Below are positions 53,321 through 64,000 of a stretch of DNA of 64,000 bases, piece by piece. Numbering within the stretch: position 1 is the first letter of the stretch; the number at the start of each line of letters is the position of its first letter. The position numbers were made by a program, and so were the translations under genes. The DNA comes from Alphaproteobacteria bacterium. GTDB taxonomy: Bacteria; Pseudomonadota; Alphaproteobacteria; Caulobacterales; Parvularculaceae. The DNA lies in contig JAUIMC010000004.1 of assembly GCA_030433215.1 (NCBI GenBank), positions 124,001-188,000 of the forward strand, in the 5' to 3' direction. The notes under the pieces are model-generated. The model was not told the origin of the DNA, did not search any database, and saw only the letters and a program-made list of their open reading frames with translations.

Positions 53321-54436
53321 ATGCTCGTAGGCGTCCCCAAGGAAATCAAAAACCACGAATATCGCGTCGGCCTGACGCCGGGCGCCGTGCGCGAATATGT
53401 GCAGAACGGCCATGAGGTGCTGGTGGAGACCAACGCCGGGGCCGGCATCAAGGCGAGCGACGAGGCCTATGTGGCCGCCGGCGCGAAGATCGCCCCGGAC
53501 GCCAAGACCGTCTTCGAAAAGGCCGACATGGTGGTGAAGGTCAAAGAACCTCAGCCGACCGAATGGACGCAGCTTCGCGAAGGCCAGATTCTCTACACCT
53601 ATCTTCACCTGGCGCCCGATCCGGATCAGGCGCGCGGGCTGATGGAGTCGGGCGTCACCGCGGTCGCCTATGAAACCGTGACGGATTCCTTCGGCGGGCT
53701 TCCGCTTCTGGCGCCCATGAGCGAAGTCGCCGGACGCCTGTCGATCCAGGCCGCCGCCTATGCGCTGACAGCGCATCAGGGCGGGCGCGGTCTTCTCATG
53801 GGCGGCGTGCCGGGCGTGCTGCCGGCGAAAGTCCTCGTCATCGGCGGCGGCGTCGTCGGCACCCATGCGGCGCGCATGGCCGTCGGCCTCGGCGCGGATG
53901 TGACGATCCTCGACCGCTCCAACCGGCGCCTCGCCGAACTCGACGAAGCCTTCGAGGGCCGCGCCAAGACGCGCTATTCAACCTTCGAAGCCCTCGACGA
54001 AGAAACCGACGTTGCGGACATCGTTGTCGGCGCGGTGCTTATTCCCGGCGCCTCGGCGCCGAAACTCGTCACCCGCGAAATGCTGAAAGGCATGAAGGAA
54101 GGCGCCGTCCTCGTCGACGTCGCCATCGACCAGGGCGGCTGCTTCGAGACCTCTCATGCGACGACCCATGCGGACCCCACCTATGTGGTGGACGGGGTCA
54201 TTCATTATTGCGTCGCCAACATGCCGGGCGCGGTGCCCCTCACCTCTTCGCACGCCCTCAACAACGCGACCCTCTCCTTCGGCCTCGCCCTCGCCAATAA
54301 AGGCCTCGATGCGCTGAAGCAGAACCGCCACCTTCGCGACGGGCTCAATATCCACAAGGGTCATGTCACCTATAAGGCCGTGGCGGAGGCGCTCGGCGTC
54401 GATTACGTCCCGGCCGAAGAGGCGCTGAAAGCCTGA
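53321..54436 (+). CDS. ald: Alanine dehydrogenase
   Basis: A 371-residue NAD-dependent enzyme interconverting L-alanine and pyruvate plus ammonia, standard length. The opening [23 protein letters not shown], the catalytic lysine in MVVKVKEPQ, the histidine in YTYLHLAPD and the NAD motif [15 protein letters not shown] are present, as is the [10 protein letters not shown] segment. It is preceded by a strong AGGAGGG and divergent from an lrp-type regulator. Likely role: alanine use as carbon and nitrogen source. Confidence 0.96.
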   Translation: MLVGVPKEIKNHEYRVGLTPGAVREYVQNGHEVLVETNAGAGIKASDEAYVAAGAKIAPDAKTVFEKADMVVKVKEPQPTEWTQLREGQILYTYLHLAPDPDQARGLMESGVTAVAYETVTDSFGGLPLLAPMSEVAGRLSIQAAAYALTAHQGGRGLLMGGVPGVLPAKVLVIGGGVVGTHAARMAVGLGADVTILDRSNRRLAELDEAFEGRAKTRYSTFEALDEETDVADIVVGAVLIPGASAPKLVTREMLKGMKEGAVLVDVAIDQGGCFETSHATTHADPTYVVDGVIHYCVANMPGAVPLTSSHALNNATLSFGLALANKGLDALKQNRHLRDGLNIHKGHVTYKAVAEALGVDYVPAEEALKA

Positions 54437-54563
54437 GAGCCCGCCCGCCCTCTCGGAATTATTACCTGATAGTAAGGTATTCCGGGCAATGACGCCGCTT
54501 TCCGCCCTTGCCGCCAGGCGGGCATCAGGCGCATAGTCGCGCCCGGGAGAGAGGGCTTTTCTC

Positions 54564-54932
54564 ATGCGCAGACCCATTCTGACGAGCATCGCCGCAATCA
54601 GCGCTCTTAGCGCGGCTGCGGGCGCATCGCTGGGCGCCGCTTATGCGGCCCCCGAACCGCTTGCGGCCAAGCCGCAGGCCGAGATCCTGCTCGCCGAAAA
54701 AACACCCGCCGCCGACAAACAGGCGCCCTCCGCCCTCGCCGCCATTCTTGCGCATTTCGTGATGATCGAGATGGACACGCACGTTACGCAAACGGCTGCG
54801 GCGGAAACCAAACCCGCCAGAGGCGAATGCCCGGAAAGCGCGCGCAAGCCCGCCGAGCCGGAAGGCGCCAGCGAAGACGAAGCCAAGAAGAAACAGCTCG
54901 TCGGGCCTGAGCCGATCTACTTCGCGTTTTAG
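54564..54932 (+). CDS. Exported protein of low complexity, unknown function
   Basis: A 122-residue protein with a signal peptide (RRPILTSIAAISALSAAAGASLGAAYA) and a mature part rich in Ala, Lys, Glu and Pro. A short central helix (ALAAILAHFVMIEMDTHVT) stands out. Only one cysteine is present. The ATG follows GGGAGAGAGGG. No family is recognised; the tail ends GPEPIYFAF. Confidence 0.55.
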   Translation: MRRPILTSIAAISALSAAAGASLGAAYAAPEPLAAKPQAEILLAEKTPAADKQAPSALAAILAHFVMIEMDTHVTQTAAAETKPARGECPESARKPAEPEGASEDEAKKKQLVGPEPIYFAF

Positions 54933-54964
54933 ATTTCAATTTTTGAGACTGACGGACGTAGCTC

Positions 54965-55714
54965 TTAATCGCGCTGCGTTTTTCTTTTCGGGCGCCTGCC
55001 CGCGAAGAGTTTCAAATCGTTGCCGTAGCGCCCGCGCGCGAGGCGCAGGATGACGATGACAATGCCCGACAGCGCGAAGACGAACCCCGCCGCGGACGCC
55101 GTCATGACCAGCGGATTGTTGAAGTCCTTGCGGTCTTCGTAATCCATGATGTGCAGCATCCAGAAGAAATCGTAGAACCGCCAGACATCATTGCGGCGCG
55201 CGCGCACCTCGCCTGTATCGGGCGAGATGTAAATCCGGGTATGCCGCTTGTCGTCGAAGTCGACGCGCCAGACCGGCGTTGGCCCACGATATTCCTGCGG
55301 CGGAAAGGAAATGAGCGCGGCGCGGTCGATCTCGCCCTCGCCCACATAGTCGCGCCGCGCCACGCGCCGCGCATCGTCTTCCGACAGCGGCGTCAGTCTT
55401 TCGCCGCTGGAGGCGTCGAAAACGGCGGTCGCCGCCTCGCCGGGACCGCGCGTGACATAGACCGTGCGCCCAAGAAACTGCGTCAGCTCCACCGAGGTCG
55501 CGCCCTCGACCTGGGCGATGACGCCGCCGGGCGAGGCGTAGGTTTGCGCGGCGAGCGGGCGGACCGGCGCCGTGTAAGCAGACGTCTCGCCGCGGACGAG
55601 CTCGATGGGCAGCCAACTCATGACGACGCCCGACGCCATCCAGAGCAGCACCTGGACGCCAAGCACGAGGCCCGCCCATAAATGGATGCGCTGGACGAGG
55701 GGTTTCAGTTTCAT
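54965..55714 (-). CDS. PepSY-domain membrane protein
   Basis: A 249-residue protein with an N-terminal membrane helix (IHLWAGLVLGVQVLLWMASGVVMSWL) and a second near the C-terminus (LVMTASAAGFVFALSGIVIVILRL). Between them a periplasmic PepSY-like region has YRGPTPVWRVDFDDKRHTRIYISPDTGEVRARRND, then the conserved WMLHIMDYEDRKDFNNPL. The layout resembles PepSY-TM proteins found with iron or heme uptake and reductases, but the function is unsettled. Its start overlaps the stop of the DUF885 gene by ATGA. Confidence 0.85.
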   Translation of the reverse strand: MKLKPLVQRIHLWAGLVLGVQVLLWMASGVVMSWLPIELVRGETSAYTAPVRPLAAQTYASPGGVIAQVEGATSVELTQFLGRTVYVTRGPGEAATAVFDASSGERLTPLSEDDARRVARRDYVGEGEIDRAALISFPPQEYRGPTPVWRVDFDDKRHTRIYISPDTGEVRARRNDVWRFYDFFWMLHIMDYEDRKDFNNPLVMTASAAGFVFALSGIVIVILRLARGRYGNDLKLFAGRRPKRKTQRD

Positions 55715-57087
55715 TCGCCGGCGCCGCCCGCCGCCGCAGCGATATCCGACGCCGACATGGGCGTCGTCAGCAGGGTTTCAAACGCCGCCCAGCGCTCGGC
55801 CGCCTCTTCGCCCGCCGTCCTCTCCACATAGGCGCCGACGAGATCGCGCCCGAGATTATAGTTCAGCACATAACCGCGATAGGTTTCGATGAAGCGCACG
55901 CGCTGTTCGGCGCGCTCGCGCGAAACGAGCTTGTATTTCTGAATAAGCCCGACAGCCTCTTCGCGCGTGATGCGCCCGTCGAGATAATCCCGCGCCACAT
56001 GATTGTCCGCATGGGAAAGCGCGCGGCGCAGATCGTTCAGCTTTTCAAGCGTTGCGGCTTTTTGCGGGTCGAGGCCGGCGAGCGGAAACAGGACATCGCG
56101 CTCGAAGGCGATCTTATCCTTGCCCGGAAAGGCGAGCTCGATGCCGTAATTGCCGGAGCCTTCCGCCGTCACCGACATGGGCGAAAACAAGGGGTAGACG
56201 GAATATTCGATCCAGCCCTTGTTTTTCAGAAGATCGCGCTCGATGAAAATGTTCCAGGTGTGATGACCAGGATAGCCTTCATGACAGCCGAGATCGACGG
56301 CGCGGTCGATGATGATCGGGAAATCCGTATTGACCTGGATGAGGCTCTCATAACCGCCCTGATACCAGTTATAGCCGCTCCACGCCTTGTCGGTGACGAA
56401 CTCGAGACGGAAACGCTCGCCCTCGGGCAGGGCGTAATGGGCGAGCGTGCGTTTTCTGCATTCGGCGATGGCCGCATCGAAGACGGCGCCCAGCCTGTCT
56501 TCGGGAATGGCCAGCGATTGCCGGAAGACGTCGACGCGCTCGCTCAACGCCCCCTCGCCCGGCAGCAGCGCGTCGATCTCTTCCAGCGCCGCATCGAACT
56601 CCGCGAGGTCGTATTCAGGCGCGACTACGTCATAGAGACGCCGCGTTTCTTCATCGAAGGAAAACGTCTCGCCGCCCGCCATCTGGATGCGGGTCAGCGC
56701 GGCGCGAATATTTTTCTCGAGCATGGCGCCGCGCACGGTCGGTGCATCGCCATTCGCGCGGCGGACGGAAATCAGGAGGCCTTGCGCCTCCTGTTCAAGC
56801 TGCTCAAGGGAGCGCGGCTCGGCCTCGGCCATCTCGCGCCAGTCTTCAGGCCCGTGATAGGCGTCCACAAAATCCGGATCGTGCTGACCAATTGAGAGCG
56901 CCAGCTTGACGAAGCTCTCGCCGATGGCGTTGAGGCTCGCCGCGTCTTCCTGCGCCGCCTCATAACGGGGCTCCGCGGCGAGCGCGGCGGCGCCCTGCGC
57001 CGCCGTCTCGGAGCGTTCGCCGCCGCAGGCCGCAAGCACGGCGCTGAGGCCCGCAAGCACGGGCAGTACGGCGGCGGCTTTCCTCAT
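55711..57087 (-). CDS. DUF885-family lipoprotein (putative metallopeptidase)
   Basis: A 458-residue protein with lipobox LAAC (Cys about 21). The long helical body contains CHEGYPGHHTWNIF, the H-E-x-x-P-G-H-H zinc-type motif of DUF885, plus RRALSHADNHVARDYL and NYNLGRDLVGAYVE. DUF885 proteins look like zinc peptidases of the gluzincin type but are poorly characterised. As a lipoprotein it would act in the periplasm. Translationally coupled to the PepSY gene downstream. Confidence 0.82.
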   Translation of the reverse strand: MRKAAAVLPVLAGLSAVLAACGGERSETAAQGAAALAAEPRYEAAQEDAASLNAIGESFVKLALSIGQHDPDFVDAYHGPEDWREMAEAEPRSLEQLEQEAQGLLISVRRANGDAPTVRGAMLEKNIRAALTRIQMAGGETFSFDEETRRLYDVVAPEYDLAEFDAALEEIDALLPGEGALSERVDVFRQSLAIPEDRLGAVFDAAIAECRKRTLAHYALPEGERFRLEFVTDKAWSGYNWYQGGYESLIQVNTDFPIIIDRAVDLGCHEGYPGHHTWNIFIERDLLKNKGWIEYSVYPLFSPMSVTAEGSGNYGIELAFPGKDKIAFERDVLFPLAGLDPQKAATLEKLNDLRRALSHADNHVARDYLDGRITREEAVGLIQKYKLVSRERAEQRVRFIETYRGYVLNYNLGRDLVGAYVERTAGEEAAERWAAFETLLTTPMSASDIAAAAGGAGE

Positions 57088-57095
57088 GGGCCGTG

Positions 57096-57392
57096 TCAGG
57101 CGGCCGTGCCGGAGAAGGTGGAGTTCCCGAAGGAGCCGAGTTGGACGTCGCCGGAAATCGTGTCGCCCTCGGCCTTGCCCTTGAAGGACAGCGTGATCGG
57201 CATCGGGGTCGTCACCTTGGCGTCCCAGGAGGCGACATCGCCCTCGACCTTGCCGTTTTCAATGGGCGTCGCGCCGGCCGCGCCGACCATTTCGCCCGTC
57301 AGGGCGTCGCCGTCCTGCTTCAGGGTGAGCGTGGCGTTCTGATCGCCCATGGGGGTCTTGATCGTGATGTTCCACTTGCCGTCAATCGCCAT
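57096..57392 (-). CDS. Small beta-rich protein, unknown function
   Basis: A 98-residue protein starting behind AGGAG. It is composed of alternating short strands and Gly/Asp turns (KWNITIKTPMGDQNATLTLKQDGDALTGEMVG, then ISGDVQLGSFGNSTFSGTAA), suggesting a small barrel or propeller-like sheet. There is no signal peptide. It sits 8 bases ahead of the DUF885 lipoprotein gene in the same direction, so it probably leads that operon. Proteins of this type occur in many proteobacteria; the role is unknown. Confidence 0.7.
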   Translation of the reverse strand: MAIDGKWNITIKTPMGDQNATLTLKQDGDALTGEMVGAAGATPIENGKVEGDVASWDAKVTTPMPITLSFKGKAEGDTISGDVQLGSFGNSTFSGTAA

Positions 57393-57583
57393 GATAGTCT
57401 CCTGTAACGCCCTCATTCCGGGGCTTTCGCGTCGCGCCGACCTTAGCGATTGCACCCGCCCGCGCAAGGCCGGGATGCAGGGGCGCTGGTGTGGCGCCGG
57501 AGACTGGCGGGGCGGTGAAACGACAGCCTGGCGCGGCGAGCCGAGTTTGACTCTCCTCTTGGGGGAGACCCTAAAGTTCGCCC

Positions 57584-58450
57584 ATGAACAGTCTGGTCCA
57601 GATCGGCGATTTTGCGCGGCTCGGCGGCGTCACGGTAAAGGCGCTGCGCTTTTACGACGAACAGGGCCTCCTACATCCGGCCTATGTCGATCCCCAGACG
57701 GGCTATCGCTATTATTCCGTTAACCAGGCGGCGGCGCTGGCGCGAATCACCAATCTGCGCCTCGTCGATTTCTCCATCGCGGAGATCGCACAGGTGCTGG
57801 CGCAGGACGCGCCGGACGAGATCGCCGCGTCGCTGGAAACGAAAAAACAGGCGCTGCGCGCGGCGAAGGCCGCGCTCGACCGGAAGCTGCGCCTTGCCGA
57901 CATTCTCCTCCAGGCGGCCGGCCGCGCGGATGACGCGCCCTCCGTCAAGCTGGCCCCGAGCGAAGACCTTCTCGTCTACGCGATGGAAAAGCGCGTCGCC
58001 CATCTCGGCGCGCCGGTAACGGACATGTTCGAGACCGCCGAAGCGCATATCGCGTCGTACCGGGCGCCGGTCTCGCCGCTGCTTGTCTTTCATTCGCCCC
58101 CGACGCAAAAGCGCAATCTCGATCTTGAGGTCTGCATCCCTGTTGTCGGAGAAGCGAGTAACCGGGACGGCGTCAAAACCCTGCCCGGCGCCGAGCTCGC
58201 CTGTTCGCTCGTCTATGAGGGCGGCTATCACCAGACCGGCCCGCTTTACGAGCAGATGATCGAATGGATCGAGCGCGCGGGACTTATGCCTGCGGGACCG
58301 TTTCGCGAAATCTTTCACCGCTTCGGCGCCGATCAGGACGGCTATTCCTTGCCGCAACGCCTGACCGCCGGCCCCCGGGAAACCTATCTGACCGAACTTC
58401 AGATTCCGATCGCTGCAACAGACAAAAACGAGGGAGACGTAACGTCATGA
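57584..58450 (+). CDS. MerR family regulator with GyrI-like effector domain
   Basis: A 288-residue regulator. The N-terminal winged helix is QIGDFARLGGVTVKALRFYDEQGLLHPAYVDPQTGYRYYSVNQAAALARI (residues 4-53), followed by a dimerisation helix (about 80-115) and an effector-binding domain of GyrI/BmrR type (about 125-275). Such regulators bind hydrophobic drugs or metabolites and activate adjacent genes. Its stop overlaps the start of the exported hydrolase by ATGA. Confidence 0.9.
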   Translation: MNSLVQIGDFARLGGVTVKALRFYDEQGLLHPAYVDPQTGYRYYSVNQAAALARITNLRLVDFSIAEIAQVLAQDAPDEIAASLETKKQALRAAKAALDRKLRLADILLQAAGRADDAPSVKLAPSEDLLVYAMEKRVAHLGAPVTDMFETAEAHIASYRAPVSPLLVFHSPPTQKRNLDLEVCIPVVGEASNRDGVKTLPGAELACSLVYEGGYHQTGPLYEQMIEWIERAGLMPAGPFREIFHRFGADQDGYSLPQRLTAGPRETYLTELQIPIAATDKNEGDVTS

Positions 58451-59565
58451 AAACCAGCGCCCGCACTTTCGCCTTCAGCCTTTCGGCGGCCCTCGCCCTC
58501 GCTCCCGGTCTTCACGTCTGCGCAGCGGAAGGCGACATGGTCGGCGGCCTTGCGCGCAAGACCGAAAGGCCTCTTGAAAACATCGACGGCTTTTCTTCGG
58601 ACTACGGCGCCGTTGAGGCGAGCGACGGCGCGAAACTGCGCACCATCGTGACGCGGCCCGACGGCGCCAGCGGCGCGCTGCCCCCCATTCTCTTTACGCA
58701 ATGGGTTTCCTGCGGCTCGCTGGAATTCCGCAATGGCGACAATATTCTTGCGACATTGGCGAGAGACTCCGGCCTTGCGCTGGTGCGCGCCGAACGCGCT
58801 TCCGACGGCGACAGCGTCGGCCCCGCCTGCGAGGAACTCGATTACGACACGGAAGTCGCCCACTATGTCGAGGCGTTTTCGCAGATCCTCGAGGACGACG
58901 GCGTGGATGCAAGCAAGGTCTATCTTTACGGCTCAAGCCTCGGCTCGACGACGGCGCCCCTGGTCGCCAAGGCGCTGCAAGATCAGGGCTACAACATGGC
59001 CGGCGTCGCCGTGCAGGGCGGCGGCGCGGAAACCTATTACGAACGCATGCTGACCTTCGACCGTCATTATCTCGAACGCCGGCCCGAGGAGGTCGCGCCC
59101 GGCGACATCCATGACGAAATGATCGCCCGCGCGCGCTTTCATTACGAATATCTGATCCGCGACCGCCATCCCGATGAGATCGCAAAGGACAGCGCCGGGA
59201 TGGCCGCAACCCGCGCCGATATTATGGGGCTTGCCGAGACCAGCCATTACGGGCGGCCCTTCGCCTGGCATCAGCAGGCGGCGAAACATAATTTCCTCGC
59301 CGCCTGGGCCGCCATCGACGCGCCCGTCCTCGTCATCTTCAATGAATATGACCAGTTCGAAGCGCGCTACGGTCATCAGGTGATCACCGACATGGTCAAC
59401 CGCCTGCGTCCGGGCACGGCGACTTTCGTGGAGCAGAAGGGCCTCGGACACAGCAATTACCGCTATGACGACATCGTCGCGGCCTATCCGCGCGAAGGCG
59501 GCGAGCCGGCCTGGGCCCAGACGGCGGCGGTCATTCTCGGCTGGCTCGAGGAAATCCGGAAGTAA
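58447..59565 (+). CDS. Exported alpha/beta hydrolase
   Basis: A 372-residue protein with a signal peptide (RTFAFSLSAALALAPGLHVCAA). The hydrolase core has FTQWVSCGSLEFRNGDN, the nucleophile elbow YLYGSSLGSTTAPL (G-x-S-x-G), the acid in FNEYDQFEARYGHQ and the final histidine in GLGHSNYRYDD. Thus an active serine hydrolase in the periplasm is likely. It is coupled to the MerR regulator upstream, whose ligand may be its substrate or product. Confidence 0.86.
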   Translation: MKTSARTFAFSLSAALALAPGLHVCAAEGDMVGGLARKTERPLENIDGFSSDYGAVEASDGAKLRTIVTRPDGASGALPPILFTQWVSCGSLEFRNGDNILATLARDSGLALVRAERASDGDSVGPACEELDYDTEVAHYVEAFSQILEDDGVDASKVYLYGSSLGSTTAPLVAKALQDQGYNMAGVAVQGGGAETYYERMLTFDRHYLERRPEEVAPGDIHDEMIARARFHYEYLIRDRHPDEIAKDSAGMAATRADIMGLAETSHYGRPFAWHQQAAKHNFLAAWAAIDAPVLVIFNEYDQFEARYGHQVITDMVNRLRPGTATFVEQKGLGHSNYRYDDIVAAYPREGGEPAWAQTAAVILGWLEEIRK

Positions 59566-59633
59566 GCTGTCAGCCTTTCGGGACAACACGCCGCCGTCCG
59601 TGTTACGCTTGGCTTTTTGGAGAGGATGGCGCC

Positions 59634-60095
59634 ATGACCGACGCGACAAAGCTGGATCTGCACTCGATCGACGACGTCGTCACCGGGCTTTACGCCGCGA
59701 TTTCCGGCAAGCCGGACGAGCGCGACTGGGACACCATCGCGATGCTCTACGCGCCGGACGCGCGCATGGTGCGCACGCGCCTCGGCGAAGACGGCAAGCC
59801 GGTCGCGTTCTCCTTCTCCATTGACGAGTACCGGGAGAACGCCCGCGAGCTCTTAAAGGACATTCCGTTCTACGAATATGAGATCGCGCGCCGGACCGAA
59901 CGCTTCGGCAATATCGCCACGGTGTTTTCCGCCTATGAGGCGAAATCCGATCCCGATGCGCCGGGGCTGTTAAAGCGCGGCATGAACATGATCCATCTTT
60001 ACGACGACGGCGCGCGCTGGTGGATCATGCACATGATCTGGGATGACGAACGCGACGGGCTCGCCCTGCCGGCGGATCTGTTCGAAGCGGCGTAA
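59634..60095 (+). CDS. NTF2-fold (SnoaL-like) protein
   Basis: A 153-residue protein behind GGAGAGGATGG. Its pattern is that of nuclear transport factor 2-like proteins: DVVTGLYAAISGKPDERDWDTIAMLYAPDARMVRTRLG, YEIARRTERFGNIATVFSAYEAK, and a closing YDDGARWWIMHMIWDDERDG. Substrate unknown. It is the third NTF2-fold protein in the window. It lies 68 bases behind the hydrolase and probably in the same transcript. Confidence 0.8.
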   Translation: MTDATKLDLHSIDDVVTGLYAAISGKPDERDWDTIAMLYAPDARMVRTRLGEDGKPVAFSFSIDEYRENARELLKDIPFYEYEIARRTERFGNIATVFSAYEAKSDPDAPGLLKRGMNMIHLYDDGARWWIMHMIWDDERDGLALPADLFEAA

Positions 60096-60116
60096 GCGGA
60101 TTTCGCGCAAAGGCGC

Positions 60117-60413
60117 TCAGCGTTTGCGGTGTTCGCGCCGCCAGCTTTCCATGGCCTGGGAAATGGCGAAGGTCTCGCGGTATTTCGGCGAGTCCGAGGG
60201 ACGCGGCGGCCGGTCGCGGGTGAGCTCCATGATCTCGGCGAGCTTGTTGTGCGCCGCACCCGACTGGCCCGCGCCGATATAGGCGTGGAGCTCGATCAAG
60301 GCGTCGGACAAGGGGTCGTCGGCGCGGATCACGAAATAGGGCTCGTCCTCGGCGAGGTCGTTATAACAGTCGAATTGCGACGGGTTCGATTTCGATCCGA
60401 TCGTGGAAGACAT
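60117..60413 (-). CDS. Hypothetical protein
   Basis: A 98-residue soluble protein, mostly helical in appearance: DLAEDEPYFVIRADDPLSDALIELHAYIGAGQSGAAHNKLAEIMELTRD, then a basic tail (MESWRREHRKR). No family is recognised. It is convergent with the NTF2-fold gene and ends 21 bases from it. A distant divergent relation to katG (224 bases between starts) gives both room for promoters. Confidence 0.55.
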   Translation of the reverse strand: MSSTIGSKSNPSQFDCYNDLAEDEPYFVIRADDPLSDALIELHAYIGAGQSGAAHNKLAEIMELTRDRPPRPSDSPKYRETFAISQAMESWRREHRKR

Positions 60414-62964
<2,551 letters not shown>

Positions 62965-62986
62965 TCGGTCAGTACACGAAAAAAAA

Positions 62987-63017
62987 CGCCCGGAGCCTTG
63001 CAGGCTCCGGGCGTTTT
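62987..63017. terminator. Intrinsic terminator between katG and the DUF3617 gene
   Basis: CGCCCGGAGCCT (62987-62998) pairs perfectly with AGGCTCCGGGCG (63002-63013) around TGC, flanked by a run of A on the left and TTTT on the right. It can stop transcription from both convergent genes. Confidence 0.9.
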
Positions 63018-63052
63018 CATTGGGCGTTTGTCTACCGCGCCGGACGCCGGCT

Positions 63053-63595
63053 CTAGCCGCACGCGCCCGTGCGGCGCGCCTCGATGACGAAGCGGGCCTG
63101 TTCAAGCGCCTTCATCGCGAGCTTCATCTGGGCGTCGCTCACTTCCGCGCCGCCCGCGCCCTCTTTCAATTGCGCGTCGAGCTTCATGCGCACTTCGACC
63201 CGGGTCTTCTCCCGGCCCACGGCGCCCCGATAGACGAAACGGTTGGCGCCCGAGGCGAGCTTCGGATCGGCGGGGCACGAAATCTCTCCGGCGACGGCGT
63301 TGCCTTCGCGCGCGCCGCGCCGCGTCGTGCAGCTATAGTGCAGCTTGTAATAGTTCTCCGCCAGGAGATGCGGGAACGAGGCGCTTGCGCTTTCGCGAAG
63401 ACAATAGGTTTGCGCGGCGTCCTCGGGACCGGCATGCTTTAACAATCCGGCCCCGGAAAGGGTTATCTCGTAAAGGCCCGGCGCCGGATCGACCGGCGTT
63501 TCGCTCGCCGGGTCGGCGCGATCGGAACAGGCAGCCGCCGTCCCGCAGATGACGGCCGCGATGAAATACCGACGCCGCCTGGGAAATCCGTTCAC
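63053..63595 (-). CDS. DUF3617 domain lipoprotein
   Basis: A 180-residue protein, most likely starting with GTG at 63595 behind GGAGGAGG. The lipobox is AAAC (Cys about 23). The mature part has GLYEITLSGAG, AQTYCLRESASASFPHL, LHYSCTTRRGAREGNAVAGEISCP and FVYRGAVGREKTRVEVRMKLDAQL, the disulfide-bearing pattern of DUF3617 periplasmic proteins. Function unknown. Convergent with katG across a shared terminator. Confidence 0.8.
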   Translation of the reverse strand: MNGFPRRRRYFIAAVICGTAAACSDRADPASETPVDPAPGLYEITLSGAGLLKHAGPEDAAQTYCLRESASASFPHLLAENYYKLHYSCTTRRGAREGNAVAGEISCPADPKLASGANRFVYRGAVGREKTRVEVRMKLDAQLKEGAGGAEVSDAQMKLAMKALEQARFVIEARRTGACG

Positions 63596-63728
63596 AGCGC
63601 TTGCCTCCTCCGCCACGCCCCAATGGCGAGAGACTAGCCCGTGAGCGTAAAGAGGGGATTGATGGAAAAGGGAGAATAAACAAGGCCCCTTCCCGGCCCG
63701 CCCTCACTTGGGACGGCGGCGCTCGAGC

Positions 63729-64000
63729 CTACAGGGAGGTGCTGTAGTCGATATCGTCATAGTCATCGACCGCCGCCGGCTTCGGCTTGGTCACGGCGTC
63801 GCCGTGCGCCGGCCTGTCCTCGCGCTTCAGCCAGTCGCTCTTGCGCCGGTCGAGCACGACGACAAGCTGGTCGCCAGCCTGAACATTCGTCTGGGTGATG
63901 CGTTTGCCGATGACTGTGCGGAAATGATAATCGAAATCGCCGGTCTGATTTTTCAGCGCCTTGCGTTGCGTGACCGGCAGCCAGCCGATCAGCCGGAAGC
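63729..64000 (-). CDS. C-terminal part of an unidentified protein (cut by window edge)
   Basis: Ninety codons end at TAG (63731-63729). The visible part reads FRLIGWLPVTQRKALKNQTG, then VIGKRITQTNVQAGDQLVVVLDRRKSDWLK, and ends in a Lys/Pro/Asp-rich tail with DDYDDIDYSTSL. VQAGDQLVVVL looks like a small strand-rich domain. The N-terminus lies outside the window, so the family cannot be named. Confidence 0.55.
   Translation of the reverse strand, partial: FRLIGWLPVTQRKALKNQTGDFDYHFRTVIGKRITQTNVQAGDQLVVVLDRRKSDWLKREDRPAHGDAVTKPKPAAVDDYDDIDYSTSL

Overview
The window is a compact, GC-rich chromosomal segment of an alphaproteobacterium. The clearest signatures are the order dusB (nifR3) - ntrY - ntrX - trkA - trkH - dat - hfq - hflX, a fused ispDF divergent from dusB, a fused cysNC, a phasin, and a TonB receptor of the kind expanded in Caulobacterales and their relatives. 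I would place it near Caulobacterales, Hyphomonadaceae or Parvularculaceae, but I do not claim a genus. About 70 protein genes are supported. No rRNA, tRNA, CRISPR array, insertion sequence or prophage was found. Many genes abut or overlap by ATGA, so much of the window is in translationally coupled operons.

Layout. 1-2.7 kb: an exported-protein fragment, a YrhK-type membrane protein, a phasin, a PH-domain membrane protein and a lipoprotein cyclase. 2.6-10.2 kb: L-serine dehydratase, the CinA N-terminal half, a solitary Phd antitoxin, sfsA-map, radC-pfkB and an isoaspartyl peptidase, with three palindromic repeat elements between genes. 10.2-15.7 kb: a HerA-like ATPase coupled to an unusual soluble histidine kinase, a large cation/proton antiporter and an enoyl-CoA hydratase. 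15.7-21.5 kb: a leftward propionate (2-methylcitrate) cluster prpD - two NTF2-fold proteins - DUF3291 - prpB - prpC - folE. 21.6-26.7 kb: membrane acyltransferase, TauE, phosphoesterase-like lipoprotein, small membrane proteins and a GbsR regulator whose promoter, operator and start codon coincide. 26.9-30 kb: sulfate activation (cysD with an extra N-terminal domain, then cysNC).

30-41.4 kb: a glutaredoxin-MauE fusion with a DUF305 protein, inositol-phosphatase family enzyme, hflX, hfq, D-amino-acid aminotransferase, trkH, trkA, ntrX and ntrY. 41.6-44.7 kb: dusB, ispDF, DUF2007 and the CinA C-terminal half. 45-48.6 kb: a TonB-dependent receptor and an exported, possibly beta-propeller protein. 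48.6-57.4 kb: RatA/Coq10 protein, GST, two unusual small envelope proteins, lipA, lrp/ald, and a PepSY/DUF885 pair. 57.6-64 kb: a MerR-hydrolase-NTF2 operon, a catalase-peroxidase with an apparent lipoprotein signal, a DUF3617 lipoprotein and a truncated gene at the edge.

How it fits together: propionyl-CoA disposal (prp cluster), sulfate assimilation (cysDNC), nitrogen/redox sensing with potassium uptake (ntrYX-trkAH), isoprenoid supply (ispDF) and an envelope-facing oxidative and nutrient layer (KatG lipoprotein, TonB receptor, several lipoproteins). The most unusual signals are a DNA-binding-like domain fused to CysD, a membrane-anchored KatG, a predicted leaderless self-controlled gbsR, loss of ntrBC from the nifR3 cluster, a histidine kinase lacking its N-box Asn beside a HerA ATPase, and a two-gene cassette of odd small envelope proteins. 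None of these amounts to a proven new system.
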